64,000 nucleotides of DNA from positions 248,001 to 312,000 of the forward strand of contig NZ_FPCH01000002.1 of assembly GCF_900116175.1 (NCBI RefSeq), given 5' to 3'. Both the position numbers and the translations under genes were made by a program. Below the pieces are notes generated by a model that did not search any database, was not told where the DNA came from, and saw nothing but the letters and a program-made list of their open reading frames with translations. This document shows, piece by piece, positions 17,868 through 26,968 of the stretch. This DNA is from Hyphomicrobium facile (GTDB lineage Bacteria; Pseudomonadota; Alphaproteobacteria; Rhizobiales; Hyphomicrobiaceae). How positions within the stretch are numbered: position 1 is the first letter of the stretch; each line of letters starts with the position of its first letter.

Positions 17868-19199
17868 TCACCTGACAAAACTTGGACTCCATTTTTGTGC
17901 AGCTTCTCGAGCATAACGATCGAGCGCCTCGTCCATGGCTGCCGCAACTTGGCGCGCGCTCTCGCGTGCGGAATAGGCTTCAAATTGGTCCCATTTCACG
18001 GAATCGGCGCAATAATGGGTGCTTGCGAATCTTTCGAGCGCGTCAGCAACCTGCGAAGGCTCGGGCAATCTCCGCTCGGAAAGCGTGATCGCCATGCCGG
18101 CGCGACTGCGCTCCAGCACCTGCACAGCCGTGCTAGCCTCGTGAAGGAGAGCTAGGACGGGCCGTCGCGATTGAACTGCCTGAAACACCTTTGACGGCGT
18201 GTAGTGCCTCTCTGTCGATCCGACTATCAGAACGCCGGATGCACCGGTCAGATGCACCAGAACATCGAGGTACGCCATCCTGTGAGGATGCTCCGTCACG
18301 ACGTCCCCGAGCCCGAGGCGCGAAGCAACGGGCAGCACCGCGTGACCATTCGGGTCGTTTGGTGACTTGCCTGTGCCGATGAAGTGAACCCGCAGCCTGT
18401 TCGAAAGCAGGCTGCCGCGCTCGCGAAGAAGGGCAACACCCTCGAGGAAACGCTCGAGCACGCCCACTGCTTTCGGCAGCAATGCGCCAGCATACAGCAG
18501 GTGCATATTGCCATCGTTCGGATCGAACAAAGAGGGTGCTCGAGACATAATGCTTGGTGCGGAAAAATCTCGTGTCGAAAACCCGTACGGCATCGCAGCG
18601 GTAACGCAGGTTTCACGAAGATTGGGGTTTCGTTCCAGTACGCCCTCATAATAGGCGGTGGCAACGCCGGTTATCAGTGCAGCATTTCGGACCGCCCAAG
18701 GCTCGAGCCTCTCTGAGAGCTTCATCGACACCCATGCCTTGGAATATTTGACCTCGGCATCCGGCCAGACATGCACCCAGGGGTCTATGTAATCAATCCC
18801 AAATGGTATTGGCGCTTCCCGGTAGAGCAACTGACCCAGGGTAGCCGAGTAGAAAGATGGAACAGTGATATACAGAAAATCGAAGCGCTTCTCTCGCTTC
18901 AGTTTTCGCAGTGCTGAAAGGTGCCAGGGGAGCGCGCGGACTCCGACGTCGCCAATCACCCTGATCGGCTTTGTCGGAAGCGCAGGCGTACGGATGACTT
19001 CGAGCTCAGGGTCGACAAGCGACGCCAGCCCCCAATCCAGAGCCTCCTCGTAGTGCCGCCAATGCGTTGTGACGATCACGGGGCGCCAGCCAAACTCATG
19101 GAGATGCTGGCTCAACAGACGCGCGCGGTGCACTCCGGCTAAATTGCTTGGCGGAAAATGCGGAGCGACGAGAGCGACCGTACGTTCGGCTTGCTTCAT
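17868..19199 (-). CDS. GT-B glycosyltransferase (GT4-like, atypical)
   Basis: A 443-residue protein with the N-terminal pattern VALVAPHFPPSNLAGVHRAR, as in atypical GT4-like enzymes of EPS clusters. A donor-domain strand MHLLYAGALLPKAVGVLERF follows. In place of the E-x7-E motif it has TPSKVFQAVQSRRPVLALLH, a form shared by WcaI-like proteins where Lys takes the place of the first Glu. ATG 19199 is chosen; an in-frame TTG at 19238 would add 13 residues. There are 126-200 bp gaps on either side, so coupling is looser here than elsewhere in the block. Cytoplasmic or peripheral membrane; sugar unknown. Confidence 0.78.
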   Translation of the reverse strand: MKQAERTVALVAPHFPPSNLAGVHRARLLSQHLHEFGWRPVIVTTHWRHYEEALDWGLASLVDPELEVIRTPALPTKPIRVIGDVGVRALPWHLSALRKLKREKRFDFLYITVPSFYSATLGQLLYREAPIPFGIDYIDPWVHVWPDAEVKYSKAWVSMKLSERLEPWAVRNAALITGVATAYYEGVLERNPNLRETCVTAAMPYGFSTRDFSAPSIMSRAPSLFDPNDGNMHLLYAGALLPKAVGVLERFLEGVALLRERGSLLSNRLRVHFIGTGKSPNDPNGHAVLPVASRLGLGDVVTEHPHRMAYLDVLVHLTGASGVLIVGSTERHYTPSKVFQAVQSRRPVLALLHEASTAVQVLERSRAGMAITLSERRLPEPSQVADALERFASTHYCADSVKWDQFEAYSARESARQVAAAMDEALDRYAREAAQKWSPSFVR

Positions 19200-19365
19200 G
19201 GCAGGAGATCGCACGATATTTTCGCGACCGACTCGCAATCGGATCTCGCGCGTATTCCCTCAGCGAAAGCCCACACCCATCCAGCAGCCTTGCATAAGCT
19301 CGTAGATGAGAAGCCGGACTTCATGCAGCCGTCACGGCTCGATACTCCGCCGGACCTGCACCACG

Positions 19366-20646
19366 CTACAGGATCCGTCCTGGCGCGGAGATGGCCCGAT
19401 TTACCGCTTCGACCAGACCTCCGCTCTCTCTCTCCCAGTTGTATCGGTTCTGCCCGAGCCGCCATGCGTCTGCGCGAGCTGTAGCGAGACGATTTGGGTC
19501 GCCGAGCACCTGGTCGAGGAGACCCGCGAGTGCGTCCACGTCGTCAATCGGATAAATGAAGTCGGTCATAAAAGTTTCCTCCGCGAATTTCCGATGCGCG
19601 GCCGTGTCAGACATCAGAGGAGGCACTCCCGCAAGCAGATACGAAAAGAGTTTGTTTGTCAGGCAGAGTTGACGGCTTTTGCTGTGGCCGGTTTCAGCAA
19701 CGAGGCCTATGTCGTAGGCAGCGGCCAGACACTCCATTTTTTCGGGATCGTCTGGGGGCAGGATATGAATCAGGCTCGCGGCTCCGGCATCAACAGCAAT
19801 TTTCTTCAAGTATTCCCCATAGTCTGCAGCGGGCGTACCACGGAGATGGAGATGCGGACGCGTCCGCGCCAATCCAACTGCGCGGACTGCGCACTCCAGT
19901 CCGCGCCCCGGTCCGATCGTCTGAGAAAACCAATAGACTGACGGGCCTTGCTCTGCTGTTCCCCTCGGCGTCGGCGCCGGCGGGGACTGGCTCAATGGGA
20001 ACACATTAAGGATTACTCTGGGCCGATCGATATCAAAGGCTTCGCAATAGGCATCGGCGATTCCCGGCGCAGCGGCCGTGACATACGCACACCCCGGCAG
20101 GTACCGGGCCTCAATGCCGCGAACCAACCGCCTCTCCATGGCATATGCCGGATCATCCGGCCAATCGCCGAGGTGAAAGTCCTCTGCATCATAGGCATAG
20201 AGCGCACCGTAACGGCGAGCTGCAGCGGCGGCGGCGGGGAGCGCTGCGGGATAGTGCGCGATATAGAGTTCTGCCCGCGTGCGCATCGCTGCGATGAGCA
20301 ACGGCATGGTAAAGGCGCTGTAGCCCAGATCCCCAAACCGCTCAACTCCGATGCATGCATGAGCGTGCCGGAGCGAGACCTGGATGCCCCGTCGCAACCG
20401 CCAACGCCACCTCGACCGCAAATCGATCCTATCGAGATGCCAGGGTATCCGGTGCATCAGGGCTCGGTCCCGCGGTTCAACTTGATCGAGTGTCTGGGTC
20501 GCGACAACCGAAATTCGAAAGCCCGCCCGATAGAGTGCATCCGCTTCCTTCACGACGCGTGGATTGGAGCCGATCTGCCCTGGCGTGACGATGCATACGT
20601 GCGCAGATGCCGATCGACTCGAAGGCAGCGGTCCTATTGAAGTCAC
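19366..20646 (-). CDS. GT-B glycosyltransferase (GT4-like, atypical)
   Basis: About 426 residues. The N-terminal Rossmann half opens with HVCIVTPGQIGSNPRVVKEA, a pattern of GT4-like EPS enzymes, and has LYAYDAEDFHLGDW near residue 160. The C-terminal half carries LTNKLFSYLLAGVPPLMSD, an atypical donor-site loop lacking the usual E-x7-E. Start is GTG 20646, overlapping the upstream stop (GTGA, 20643-20646). The ATG at 20733 would overlap the neighbour by 91 bp. The region around residues 100-140 is unusually rich in Ala and Arg. Role in repeat-unit assembly inferred from context. Confidence 0.75.
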   Translation of the reverse strand: MTSIGPLPSSRSASAHVCIVTPGQIGSNPRVVKEADALYRAGFRISVVATQTLDQVEPRDRALMHRIPWHLDRIDLRSRWRWRLRRGIQVSLRHAHACIGVERFGDLGYSAFTMPLLIAAMRTRAELYIAHYPAALPAAAAAARRYGALYAYDAEDFHLGDWPDDPAYAMERRLVRGIEARYLPGCAYVTAAAPGIADAYCEAFDIDRPRVILNVFPLSQSPPAPTPRGTAEQGPSVYWFSQTIGPGRGLECAVRAVGLARTRPHLHLRGTPAADYGEYLKKIAVDAGAASLIHILPPDDPEKMECLAAAYDIGLVAETGHSKSRQLCLTNKLFSYLLAGVPPLMSDTAAHRKFAEETFMTDFIYPIDDVDALAGLLDQVLGDPNRLATARADAWRLGQNRYNWERESGGLVEAVNRAISAPGRIL

Positions 20647-21926
20647 GCCGGGCTCACCGGCGCTGGATGGTATCCGGCACGATATAGCCCTTTCTCTAGG
20701 ATAGTGATCAGTTCGCGTCGGAAATCCGACCATTGCTTGCGGCGGGCGGTTTCCAGCGCGTGAAAGCGCATCTGGAAGAGCCGGTCTCGATTATCGAGAC
20801 ACCAGCGGAGAGAGTCCGCCAGCGCTTGCGGATCAGCAGCGGGGATGATGAGACCGTTGTCCGCCGTCACCAGGTCAGCAGCACCCGCTTGATCGCTGAT
20901 GATGACCGGCAGTCCGCGGGCCATTGCCTCGGCAACGACCATCCCGAAGCCGTCAGAGAGGGTAGGAAACACCAAAACGTCGCCGGCCTCGTAAGCCTTG
21001 AAAAGCTCGGGCTGGGTCACAGAGCCGTGGAAGAAAATGTCTTCCCGTTCCATGGCGCGAAGACGGGCCGGAAGACCGAAGCGGCCGTAGACGTTGAGGC
21101 GCGCCGCGGGTCCGGCATTCAACAGTTGCCACGCTCTCAGAAGGTAGTGCGCCCCTTTCCCCAAACTGAATTGACCCGCCCAGATTACTTCAAGAGGCCG
21201 CGCCCGATATTTCGGATCTGCTCGGACCTCCGCAATCGGCGCGGGGGCAGCGAGCGGCACGACGAACATCCTCGACGCATCAGCGCCAGCCCTAATATGG
21301 GATCGAGCGGTGAGCGACGAATTGGCGATCATGACTTCCGCGAGCGCGATCTCTTGACGGCGCCTTTCGTAGCGACGCTCGAATTTTCCGTTGAAATAGG
21401 AATCGTGCTTGCCGACGAGTTCTGGCCACTCGCTCTTCTCTCGCTGCTGGACCTCGTCGAACTGTTTGCTATCGAGCGAGGGAAGATGGAGCACTCTGGA
21501 AACCCCTTCCTTCTTCGCGCGCTGAAAACTAGCCAGCGCCGTGTATTCGAATGCGTGAATTGACTTCGTCTGCGGGACGTATCGATGTGCGACCAGTGCA
21601 TCGAAGCTATGGCTCATGCGATCCCAGACCATGTCTTCGAGGACCGGACCCGCTCCCGACATCATGACCGCGCTGCGGAGGATCTCCCACATTGGATAGC
21701 AACGTAACAAGTGAGCGGGTACTTGATCGATCGCTCGGCGGCCCAACTGTTGCGCGATACGGGTCGCTCTCTCCGTTGGCATCCGCGACAGGAGTGAACT
21801 CAATGCGCCGTCTAGCTGAAAGGACAGCGTTGTAACAAAGGCTTCGAGCAACCCATGTTCAGCCAGCGCGCGCGCAGCGTGCTGCGCATGGGCCATATTT
21901 CCAGGGTAAGAAAAAACTGCTCGCAC
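20643..21926 (-). CDS. Family 4 glycosyltransferase
   Basis: A 427-residue GT-B enzyme with an unusually long, helical N-terminal domain that includes a charged segment around residues 160-200 (VQQREKSEWPELVGKHDSYF). The donor domain has VIWAGQFSLGKGAHYLLRAW near residue 255 and the E-x7-E block TLSDGFGMVVAEAMARGLPV near 330. Start GTG 21926 has no strong ribosome-binding site. The 3' end overlaps the next gene by 4 bp. Similar enzymes occur in alphaproteobacterial EPS loci; specificity unknown. Confidence 0.85.
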   Translation of the reverse strand: MRAVFSYPGNMAHAQHAARALAEHGLLEAFVTTLSFQLDGALSSLLSRMPTERATRIAQQLGRRAIDQVPAHLLRCYPMWEILRSAVMMSGAGPVLEDMVWDRMSHSFDALVAHRYVPQTKSIHAFEYTALASFQRAKKEGVSRVLHLPSLDSKQFDEVQQREKSEWPELVGKHDSYFNGKFERRYERRRQEIALAEVMIANSSLTARSHIRAGADASRMFVVPLAAPAPIAEVRADPKYRARPLEVIWAGQFSLGKGAHYLLRAWQLLNAGPAARLNVYGRFGLPARLRAMEREDIFFHGSVTQPELFKAYEAGDVLVFPTLSDGFGMVVAEAMARGLPVIISDQAGAADLVTADNGLIIPAADPQALADSLRWCLDNRDRLFQMRFHALETARRKQWSDFRRELITILEKGLYRAGYHPAPVSPA

Positions 21927-21951
21927 GAAGAACTGTTTCGGTGTGCGGTGG

Positions 21952-22992
21952 TTAGGTCGTCATCCGACCATCACGGCGCGCTATCATCTCCGCGTAGATC
22001 TCGAGGTAGCCATCCAGCACCGCCGGTTCGCTGTAGAATGTCTTGACCCGATCGCGGCACGCGGATCGCGCAATCTGCCCGATGCGGCCCGCTGCAATTA
22101 CCAATTCGTCAAGCGTGTCGACGACAAAGCCCGTCACGCCGTCCTCGACGACCTCCGGCACGGCTCCGCGGCGAAGGCCGAGTACCGGCGTGCCGCAGGC
22201 CATGGCCTCGGCCATTACTATCCCAAATGGCTCGTCCCACAAAATGGGCATCAGCAGAGCGGCGGCCTTCCCCAACAGCTCGCTCTTTTGCCGGTCGTTT
22301 ACGGGACCTACGTAAATGACCTGATCGCCATCGATATGCCCGGCAATGTGCGTCGCGAACCACGCACGATGCTCGTCCGGAATATTCCCGGCCAAGATCA
22401 GCCTTCGACCAGCTCGGCGCGCAAGTTCGATGGCGAGATGCGGGCCCTTGATCGCTTCGATCCGACCAAGGAAGACAAATGGCGCATCGGGGGCGACCGC
22501 TGAGGCAAAATCGTAGACATCAACTGGAACTCCGTTCGGTACGAGATGCCAGCGGGCGAGATGCTCTACGTCCCTCGCCATCCAACGGCTAATGCCTGAG
22601 AACTCCAGCGAACCCCGAGAAAGGCCGTGTCCGAGCCGGACGCTCCTCGCGGAAATTTCGCGCTGGTAAGTCATCAGCTTTGGAATGGTCAGAGGAAGAA
22701 TAAGCGCCATATAGGCAACACGGGAGAAACTGTGAACAATCTCACACTTGCGCGCGGCGATGCCCCTCGCAAGAACCGCAGCATTCAACAGCGTGTCCAA
22801 ATTGCTTCGGCTGGACTGTCCGGGCCAAGCGATCAGACTTCCGCCTGTTTTCGATTCAGGGTGCGCAAACACGGTGACCTCATGGCCACGTTTGACGAGA
22901 CCAAGGGCAAGCATGTCTACGATGCGTTCGATGCCCCCGTAGAGCATGGGGGGGACCGGCAGTTCTGGATCAACCGTGAGTGCGATCCGCAT
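21952..22992 (-). CDS. Family 4 glycosyltransferase
   Basis: A 346-residue GT-B enzyme, short for the family. The N-terminus RIALTVDPELPVPPMLYGGI has the GG acceptor-site loop. PFVFLGRIEAIKGPHLAIEL lies near residue 165 and the E-x7-E block WDEPFGIVMAEAMACGTPVL near 255. The overall pattern is that of GT4 enzymes acting on nucleotide sugars at the membrane. ATG 22992. It lies 11 bp after the stop of the GT2 gene upstream and 25 bp before the next gene, so it is in the same transcript. Confidence 0.87.
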   Translation of the reverse strand: MRIALTVDPELPVPPMLYGGIERIVDMLALGLVKRGHEVTVFAHPESKTGGSLIAWPGQSSRSNLDTLLNAAVLARGIAARKCEIVHSFSRVAYMALILPLTIPKLMTYQREISARSVRLGHGLSRGSLEFSGISRWMARDVEHLARWHLVPNGVPVDVYDFASAVAPDAPFVFLGRIEAIKGPHLAIELARRAGRRLILAGNIPDEHRAWFATHIAGHIDGDQVIYVGPVNDRQKSELLGKAAALLMPILWDEPFGIVMAEAMACGTPVLGLRRGAVPEVVEDGVTGFVVDTLDELVIAAGRIGQIARSACRDRVKTFYSEPAVLDGYLEIYAEMIARRDGRMTT

Positions 22993-23003
22993 CGAATAGC
23001 CTT

Positions 23004-23921
23004 CTACGGGTGCCTATAAAGAAAATGAGCGTCGAGACCCAGGGGAACCGACAGCATTGCAAATCGGTGCCGCTTCTTATGCGCATTTAGAATCGGCTCC
23101 GCTTGCTCTCGGGATATTGCAATTTCGCAGTTCTTCGTTTGCACGATGGCGTTTTCCGCAATTTTCACGTGATCAAGCCGCTGCGATTTCGAATCCGCGT
23201 GCCGTCTGAAATGTCCAAGCTTACGGGACGTTTGCAGAATTTTTGAGCCAGGCGCCAACCGCTGGAACCAGTCATAATCCATGCAGAACATTAGCGATTC
23301 GTCGAACCGACAGTCCCTAAATCGTCCCAAATTCCAGTACGAGGATTCTTGGCAAACCTGATAGGAGTGCTCGCCGCATAGGAGCGGATCATTCAAGGCA
23401 ACAAGTCGGGCCTGCCAATAACTCCGCTTAAACAGCCAGGATTCAAACGTCACGTTGCTGGTGTTGCGTCCAAGAAGAATATCCCATTCATAACGCCTAA
23501 AGGTATTTCCGACATATCCCAATGAACGACGCAGCAAAAGATCGTCGCTATTCAGGTAAGTGCCTACTTCCCCCGATAACAACGCCAAGCCCTTATTGAT
23601 CGCGTGCGCCTGTCCCTGATCCTTCTTGCTTTCCCAGTGATTGAGCCAGTGGGAATATTTCCTGATGATTTCGACGCTGTTATCGGTCGAGCCTCCGTCC
23701 ATGATTACGTATTGAAGATCGGGGTAACCTTGCAACAAGACGGACCGAATGGTCTCCTCCAGGTATTGCCCTTGATTGAAGCTTGGAGTGACTATCGAGA
23801 TCTGTGGCCATGGTCTACCGTCAGGCATGGCATCGCTCAGCCTTGGCGATTCGACCGTCCACGGCCAGCCGGTTTTGCCGGATGGAGGATCTGGGAGATC
23901 CACTAGACTAGGGCAGCGCAT
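23004..23921 (-). CDS. Family 2 glycosyltransferase
   Basis: A 305-residue GT-A enzyme. ISIVTPSFNQGQYLEETIRS lies near residue 41, VIMDGGSTDNSVEII near 72, and TYLNSDDLL supplies the metal-binding Asp pair near 116. CMDYDWFQRL near 205 is the catalytic-base region. ATG 23921 overlaps the frameshifted methyltransferase-like gene upstream by 14 bp. An internal ATG at 23828 would shorten the N-terminus by 31 residues and still keep the whole domain. Donor and acceptor unknown. Confidence 0.85.
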   Translation of the reverse strand: MRCPSLVDLPDPPSGKTGWPWTVESPRLSDAMPDGRPWPQISIVTPSFNQGQYLEETIRSVLLQGYPDLQYVIMDGGSTDNSVEIIRKYSHWLNHWESKKDQGQAHAINKGLALLSGEVGTYLNSDDLLLRRSLGYVGNTFRRYEWDILLGRNTSNVTFESWLFKRSYWQARLVALNDPLLCGEHSYQVCQESSYWNLGRFRDCRFDESLMFCMDYDWFQRLAPGSKILQTSRKLGHFRRHADSKSQRLDHVKIAENAIVQTKNCEIAISREQAEPILNAHKKRHRFAMLSVPLGLDAHFLYRHP

Positions 23922-24664
23922 GATTACGTGGCTCGATACCCCCGATGTTTTTAAACTCTCGGAGCAAGCCAGTCGCTAATAGCATTTGGGATACGTCGCC
24001 TCGGTGCGCTAGTACGGTGCAGCCTCGCCTGCTGCCCGTTTCGTCATCGGATCGCAGACTTGGCATTAAGGTCGCGAGGTCGAACTTCCGGCAGACACTC
24101 TCGATGTAAAGTGGAGTGAGCGCCCTTCCCGCTCCGTAGTCGTCGAACTCGTAGCCTGGATCATCGGGTACTTGGAAGTCGTCAATCATGGCGATTGCGC
24201 TTTGATCCCAACCAAAGACTAACTCCAATTCTTCCGCAAGTGGAAGATCTTCCTGCCAATGGGCATCCAAATATACAAAAATGTCACCAGATTCGGGGCG
24301 AGATCCCATGCGATTAAAAAGCTGCATCAAGACCTTCCGACTATCCCCCATGTACAATTCAACATTCGAAAAGTTGCGTAAGCGAGCTTTGGAAAATCCG
24401 TAGTTTCGTGCGCCAGACTCGATTGTCACCACACGAATGCCGGTATGGGCAAATAATTCAGTTGTGGCTCCGAGATACGTTCCGGTTTCGATAACGAGTG
24501 CTGGCGATCGGAGACGGATGATCTCATCAAAAATCTCTCGCCTTCCTACTTGCCCCGTTGAACGGCCCGTCCCATGACAATCCTCGCTCAGGGAAGCGGT
24601 AAAAATCGAGCCGGCCTTTGACAGTCTCGGGTAATACAGCAGACAAGATTGTTCGAATGCCCAT
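23908..24664 (-). pseudogene. Frameshifted SAM-methyltransferase-like gene
   Basis: Two frames join into one protein. ATG 24664, with GAAGGGAAG just upstream, opens MGIRTILSAVLPETVKGRLD and continues to about SWDGPFNG. At the run CCCC (24553-24556, GGGG on the coding strand) the frame breaks. Removing one G continues as QVGRREIFDEII, then IETGTYLGATTELFA, a motif-I-like SAM site, then DIFVYLDAHWQEDLPLAEEL and IAMIDDFQVPDD to the stop at 23908. The downstream frame alone has no usable start before GTG 24432, which would cut off the SAM-binding motif. So the gene needs the shift. Intact length would be about 251 residues. It is either a true lesion, a slippery phase-variable tract, or a sequencing error in a homopolymer. 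Its role (glycan O-methylation, or an aminosugar-type class I methyltransferase) is uncertain. Confidence 0.7.
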
Positions 24665-24734
24665 GAACTTCCCTTCTTTCTGACAAAAATCGGGTTATGC
24701 AGGAGTCCTCAGAAGAGCGTTCCGGACAGCGACA

Positions 24735-26054
24735 TCAGCTCTGCCCCACCGGCGATCGAGTCCATGACCAGTTCGGGGCAAGTATTCCGGGCCGAGCGTT
24801 CATCCAATAGGGTGAGTCACTCAAGCCTCCGCGTATTTCAAAGAAAATGATCGGGCTATTGTGACCAGGGCGCGCGATCCATTCCCGGCAATGCAGGCTG
24901 GCCATGAGCTCTATCCTGTAAGTACCCTCGTTCAAAAATCGTTTAGGTAACGCGCAATAAAGCTCCTGCTTTCCCTTTTGAAGTTGGACCCGAGAAGTTT
25001 CATCCGCGTCCGAACTTAGCGACCACAGCAATTCTTCAGAGCGACCGCTAAAAATGGCTATTCCGATATTCAGTGCAGGATCATTTTGGCGAACATCAAA
25101 GCGGACGACAATGTGGAGCTGTTCGTCATTTCGAGCAGGCGCCGTTACGGCTTTTCCATCCAAATCGACGACCGCGAAATACAACGGCTGCAGGACCGGG
25201 TGATCTATTTCGCGGCCCGGGTTAGACCACTCGCTTGCTGATCCTTCGCTGCTTCTTTGCGACGAAAGATAATGGCTTATCGTTGCACGTACGGAGTCAC
25301 TCAATTCTTTTGGTTGAGCGCCCTTTTCCAGCAACATCGCACTTGAGCAGAGGGCATCCACGGCCCCCATGTTGTGACTCACGAAGAGAACAGTTCTTCC
25401 GTGACCTGCCACATCCTGCATTTTGCCGAGACACTTCTTCTGAAACTCTGCGTCGCCGACGGCCAGTACTTCGTCGATGATCAGGATTTCCGGCTCGAGA
25501 TGGGCGGCGACTGCGAATGCGAGCCGGACGTACATTCCGGACGAATAGCGCTTCACCGGCGTGTCCAAGAACTTTTCGATTTCCGCGAAGGCGACGATCT
25601 CGTCGAACTTGCGGCGGATCTCAGCGCGAGTCATTCCGAGTATGGCGCCGTTCAAGTAGATGTTTTCGCGGCCCGTTAGCTCTGGATGGAAGCCCGTGCC
25701 GACTTCGAGCAGGCTTGCCACCCGGCCCTTGATCTCGACGCGGCCTGCACTCGGCTCGGTAATGCGCGACAAAATTTTGAGAAGCGTGGATTTACCCGCC
25801 CCGTTTCGACCGATGATGCCGACGACCTCTCCGCGTTTAATTTCAAAATTGACGTCTTTGAGCGCCCAGAACTCTTCGATCTCATCACCAACGACGAGCT
25901 GACGCCCCGCGATGACGTCGCGCGCCGAACGGGTGAATGCCGTCACGTTACGTCCGATGACATCGCGAAGAGAGCGATAGCGCTCGCGCTCGACTTGATG
26001 GCCGATCAGGTATTTCTTGCCGAGTCCCTCAGCGCGGATCACAGCGTCCGTCAT
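24735..26054 (-). CDS. wzt: Polysaccharide ABC exporter ATPase with C-terminal Wzt domain
   Basis: A 439-residue ATPase of the O-antigen/teichoic-acid exporter family. Walker A GRNGAGKST lies at residues 82-90, the signature RYSSGMYVRLAF near 165 and Walker B ILIIDEVLAVGD near 190. About 180 residues follow the ATPase and match the Wzt C-terminal beta-sandwich, which reads the non-reducing-end cap of the glycan. Paired with the permease at 26059-26967 (4-bp gap). Long Wzt C-domains usually mean export of a finished polymer through a Wzm channel. Peripheral inner membrane. Confidence 0.9.
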   Translation of the reverse strand: MTDAVIRAEGLGKKYLIGHQVERERYRSLRDVIGRNVTAFTRSARDVIAGRQLVVGDEIEEFWALKDVNFEIKRGEVVGIIGRNGAGKSTLLKILSRITEPSAGRVEIKGRVASLLEVGTGFHPELTGRENIYLNGAILGMTRAEIRRKFDEIVAFAEIEKFLDTPVKRYSSGMYVRLAFAVAAHLEPEILIIDEVLAVGDAEFQKKCLGKMQDVAGHGRTVLFVSHNMGAVDALCSSAMLLEKGAQPKELSDSVRATISHYLSSQRSSEGSASEWSNPGREIDHPVLQPLYFAVVDLDGKAVTAPARNDEQLHIVVRFDVRQNDPALNIGIAIFSGRSEELLWSLSSDADETSRVQLQKGKQELYCALPKRFLNEGTYRIELMASLHCREWIARPGHNSPIIFFEIRGGLSDSPYWMNARPGILAPNWSWTRSPVGQS

Positions 26055-26058
26055 GGAC

Positions 26059-26967
26059 TTACATCATGTCCGCGAAGGTGCGCTCGGTGCGGCGAAAGTA
26101 GCGAATACCGAACCAGAGGAAGAAGGCCACGACGCCGAGGCTGGCCAGAAAGCCAGGCATGTAGAGCGGGCTCTGTCCGCCGAGGAGACACCAGCGGAAT
26201 CCGTCAATGACGCCGACAAGCGGATTCAGGTTGTAGAGCAGGCGCCACTGCTCCGGCACCACCGAGCTCGAGAAACCGACTGGAGAAATGTAAAGCCCGA
26301 ATTGGACGATGAACGGAATGACGTAACGGAAATCTCGATACTTGACGTTGAGCGCAGTAATCCACAGCGCAGGGCCAAGGCTGCCAACCATCGCTAGCAG
26401 AACAAAACCTGGCAGGAATACGATCTGCCAGCCGGGCACGAACCTGTAATACGCCATAATCAGTGCGAGCATCGCCAGATTGATCATGAAGTCGACAAGC
26501 GCGACAATGACCGACGCAGCAGGAACGACAAGGCGTGGAAAATAGACCTTCGATATGAGGTTCGCGTTGCCGATCAGACTGCCGGAAGCGTCGGCGAGTG
26601 CGCTGGAAAACAAAAACCAAGGCAATAGTCCGGCGAAGACCATTACCGGATACGGAGCCTGCCCATCGCTCGGCAGCCCTGCGAGCTTACCGAAAACGAC
26701 CGTAAAAACGACCATAGTAAGGAAAGGGCGGATTAGAGCCCACGCAACCCCGATGACCGTCTGCTTATAGCGCACAGCGACGTCGCGCCAGGCGAGGATC
26801 GCGAAGAGTTCGCGATAGTGCCAGAGGTCCGACCAGTAGTTGCGCTCCGCGCGGCCCGCTTCGAGCACGATCGTGCGATCGTGCGCTTGCGGAGCATCGG
26901 CAGTACCCGCGCCCTCTCCGGTCAAGGGCCGGCTCGCGATCGCTGCGTGAGCCAGAACGTGTTTCAT
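26059..26967 (-). CDS. wzm: Polysaccharide ABC exporter permease
   Basis: A 302-residue ABC-2 permease with six hydrophobic segments. The amphipathic entry ELFAILAWRDVAVRYKQTVI near residue 55 and GVAWALIRPFLTMVVFTVVF are hallmarks of Wzm/KpsM/RfbD permeases. ATG 26967 is chosen because the longer reading (to 27138) overlaps the upstream glycosyltransferase by 170 bp and adds non-family sequence. One base separates it from that gene's stop. Forms the membrane channel with the Wzt-like ATPase for glycan export to the periplasm. Confidence 0.9.
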   Translation of the reverse strand: MKHVLAHAAIASRPLTGEGAGTADAPQAHDRTIVLEAGRAERNYWSDLWHYRELFAILAWRDVAVRYKQTVIGVAWALIRPFLTMVVFTVVFGKLAGLPSDGQAPYPVMVFAGLLPWFLFSSALADASGSLIGNANLISKVYFPRLVVPAASVIVALVDFMINLAMLALIMAYYRFVPGWQIVFLPGFVLLAMVGSLGPALWITALNVKYRDFRYVIPFIVQFGLYISPVGFSSSVVPEQWRLLYNLNPLVGVIDGFRWCLLGGQSPLYMPGFLASLGVVAFFLWFGIRYFRRTERTFADMM

Positions 26968-26968
26968 C

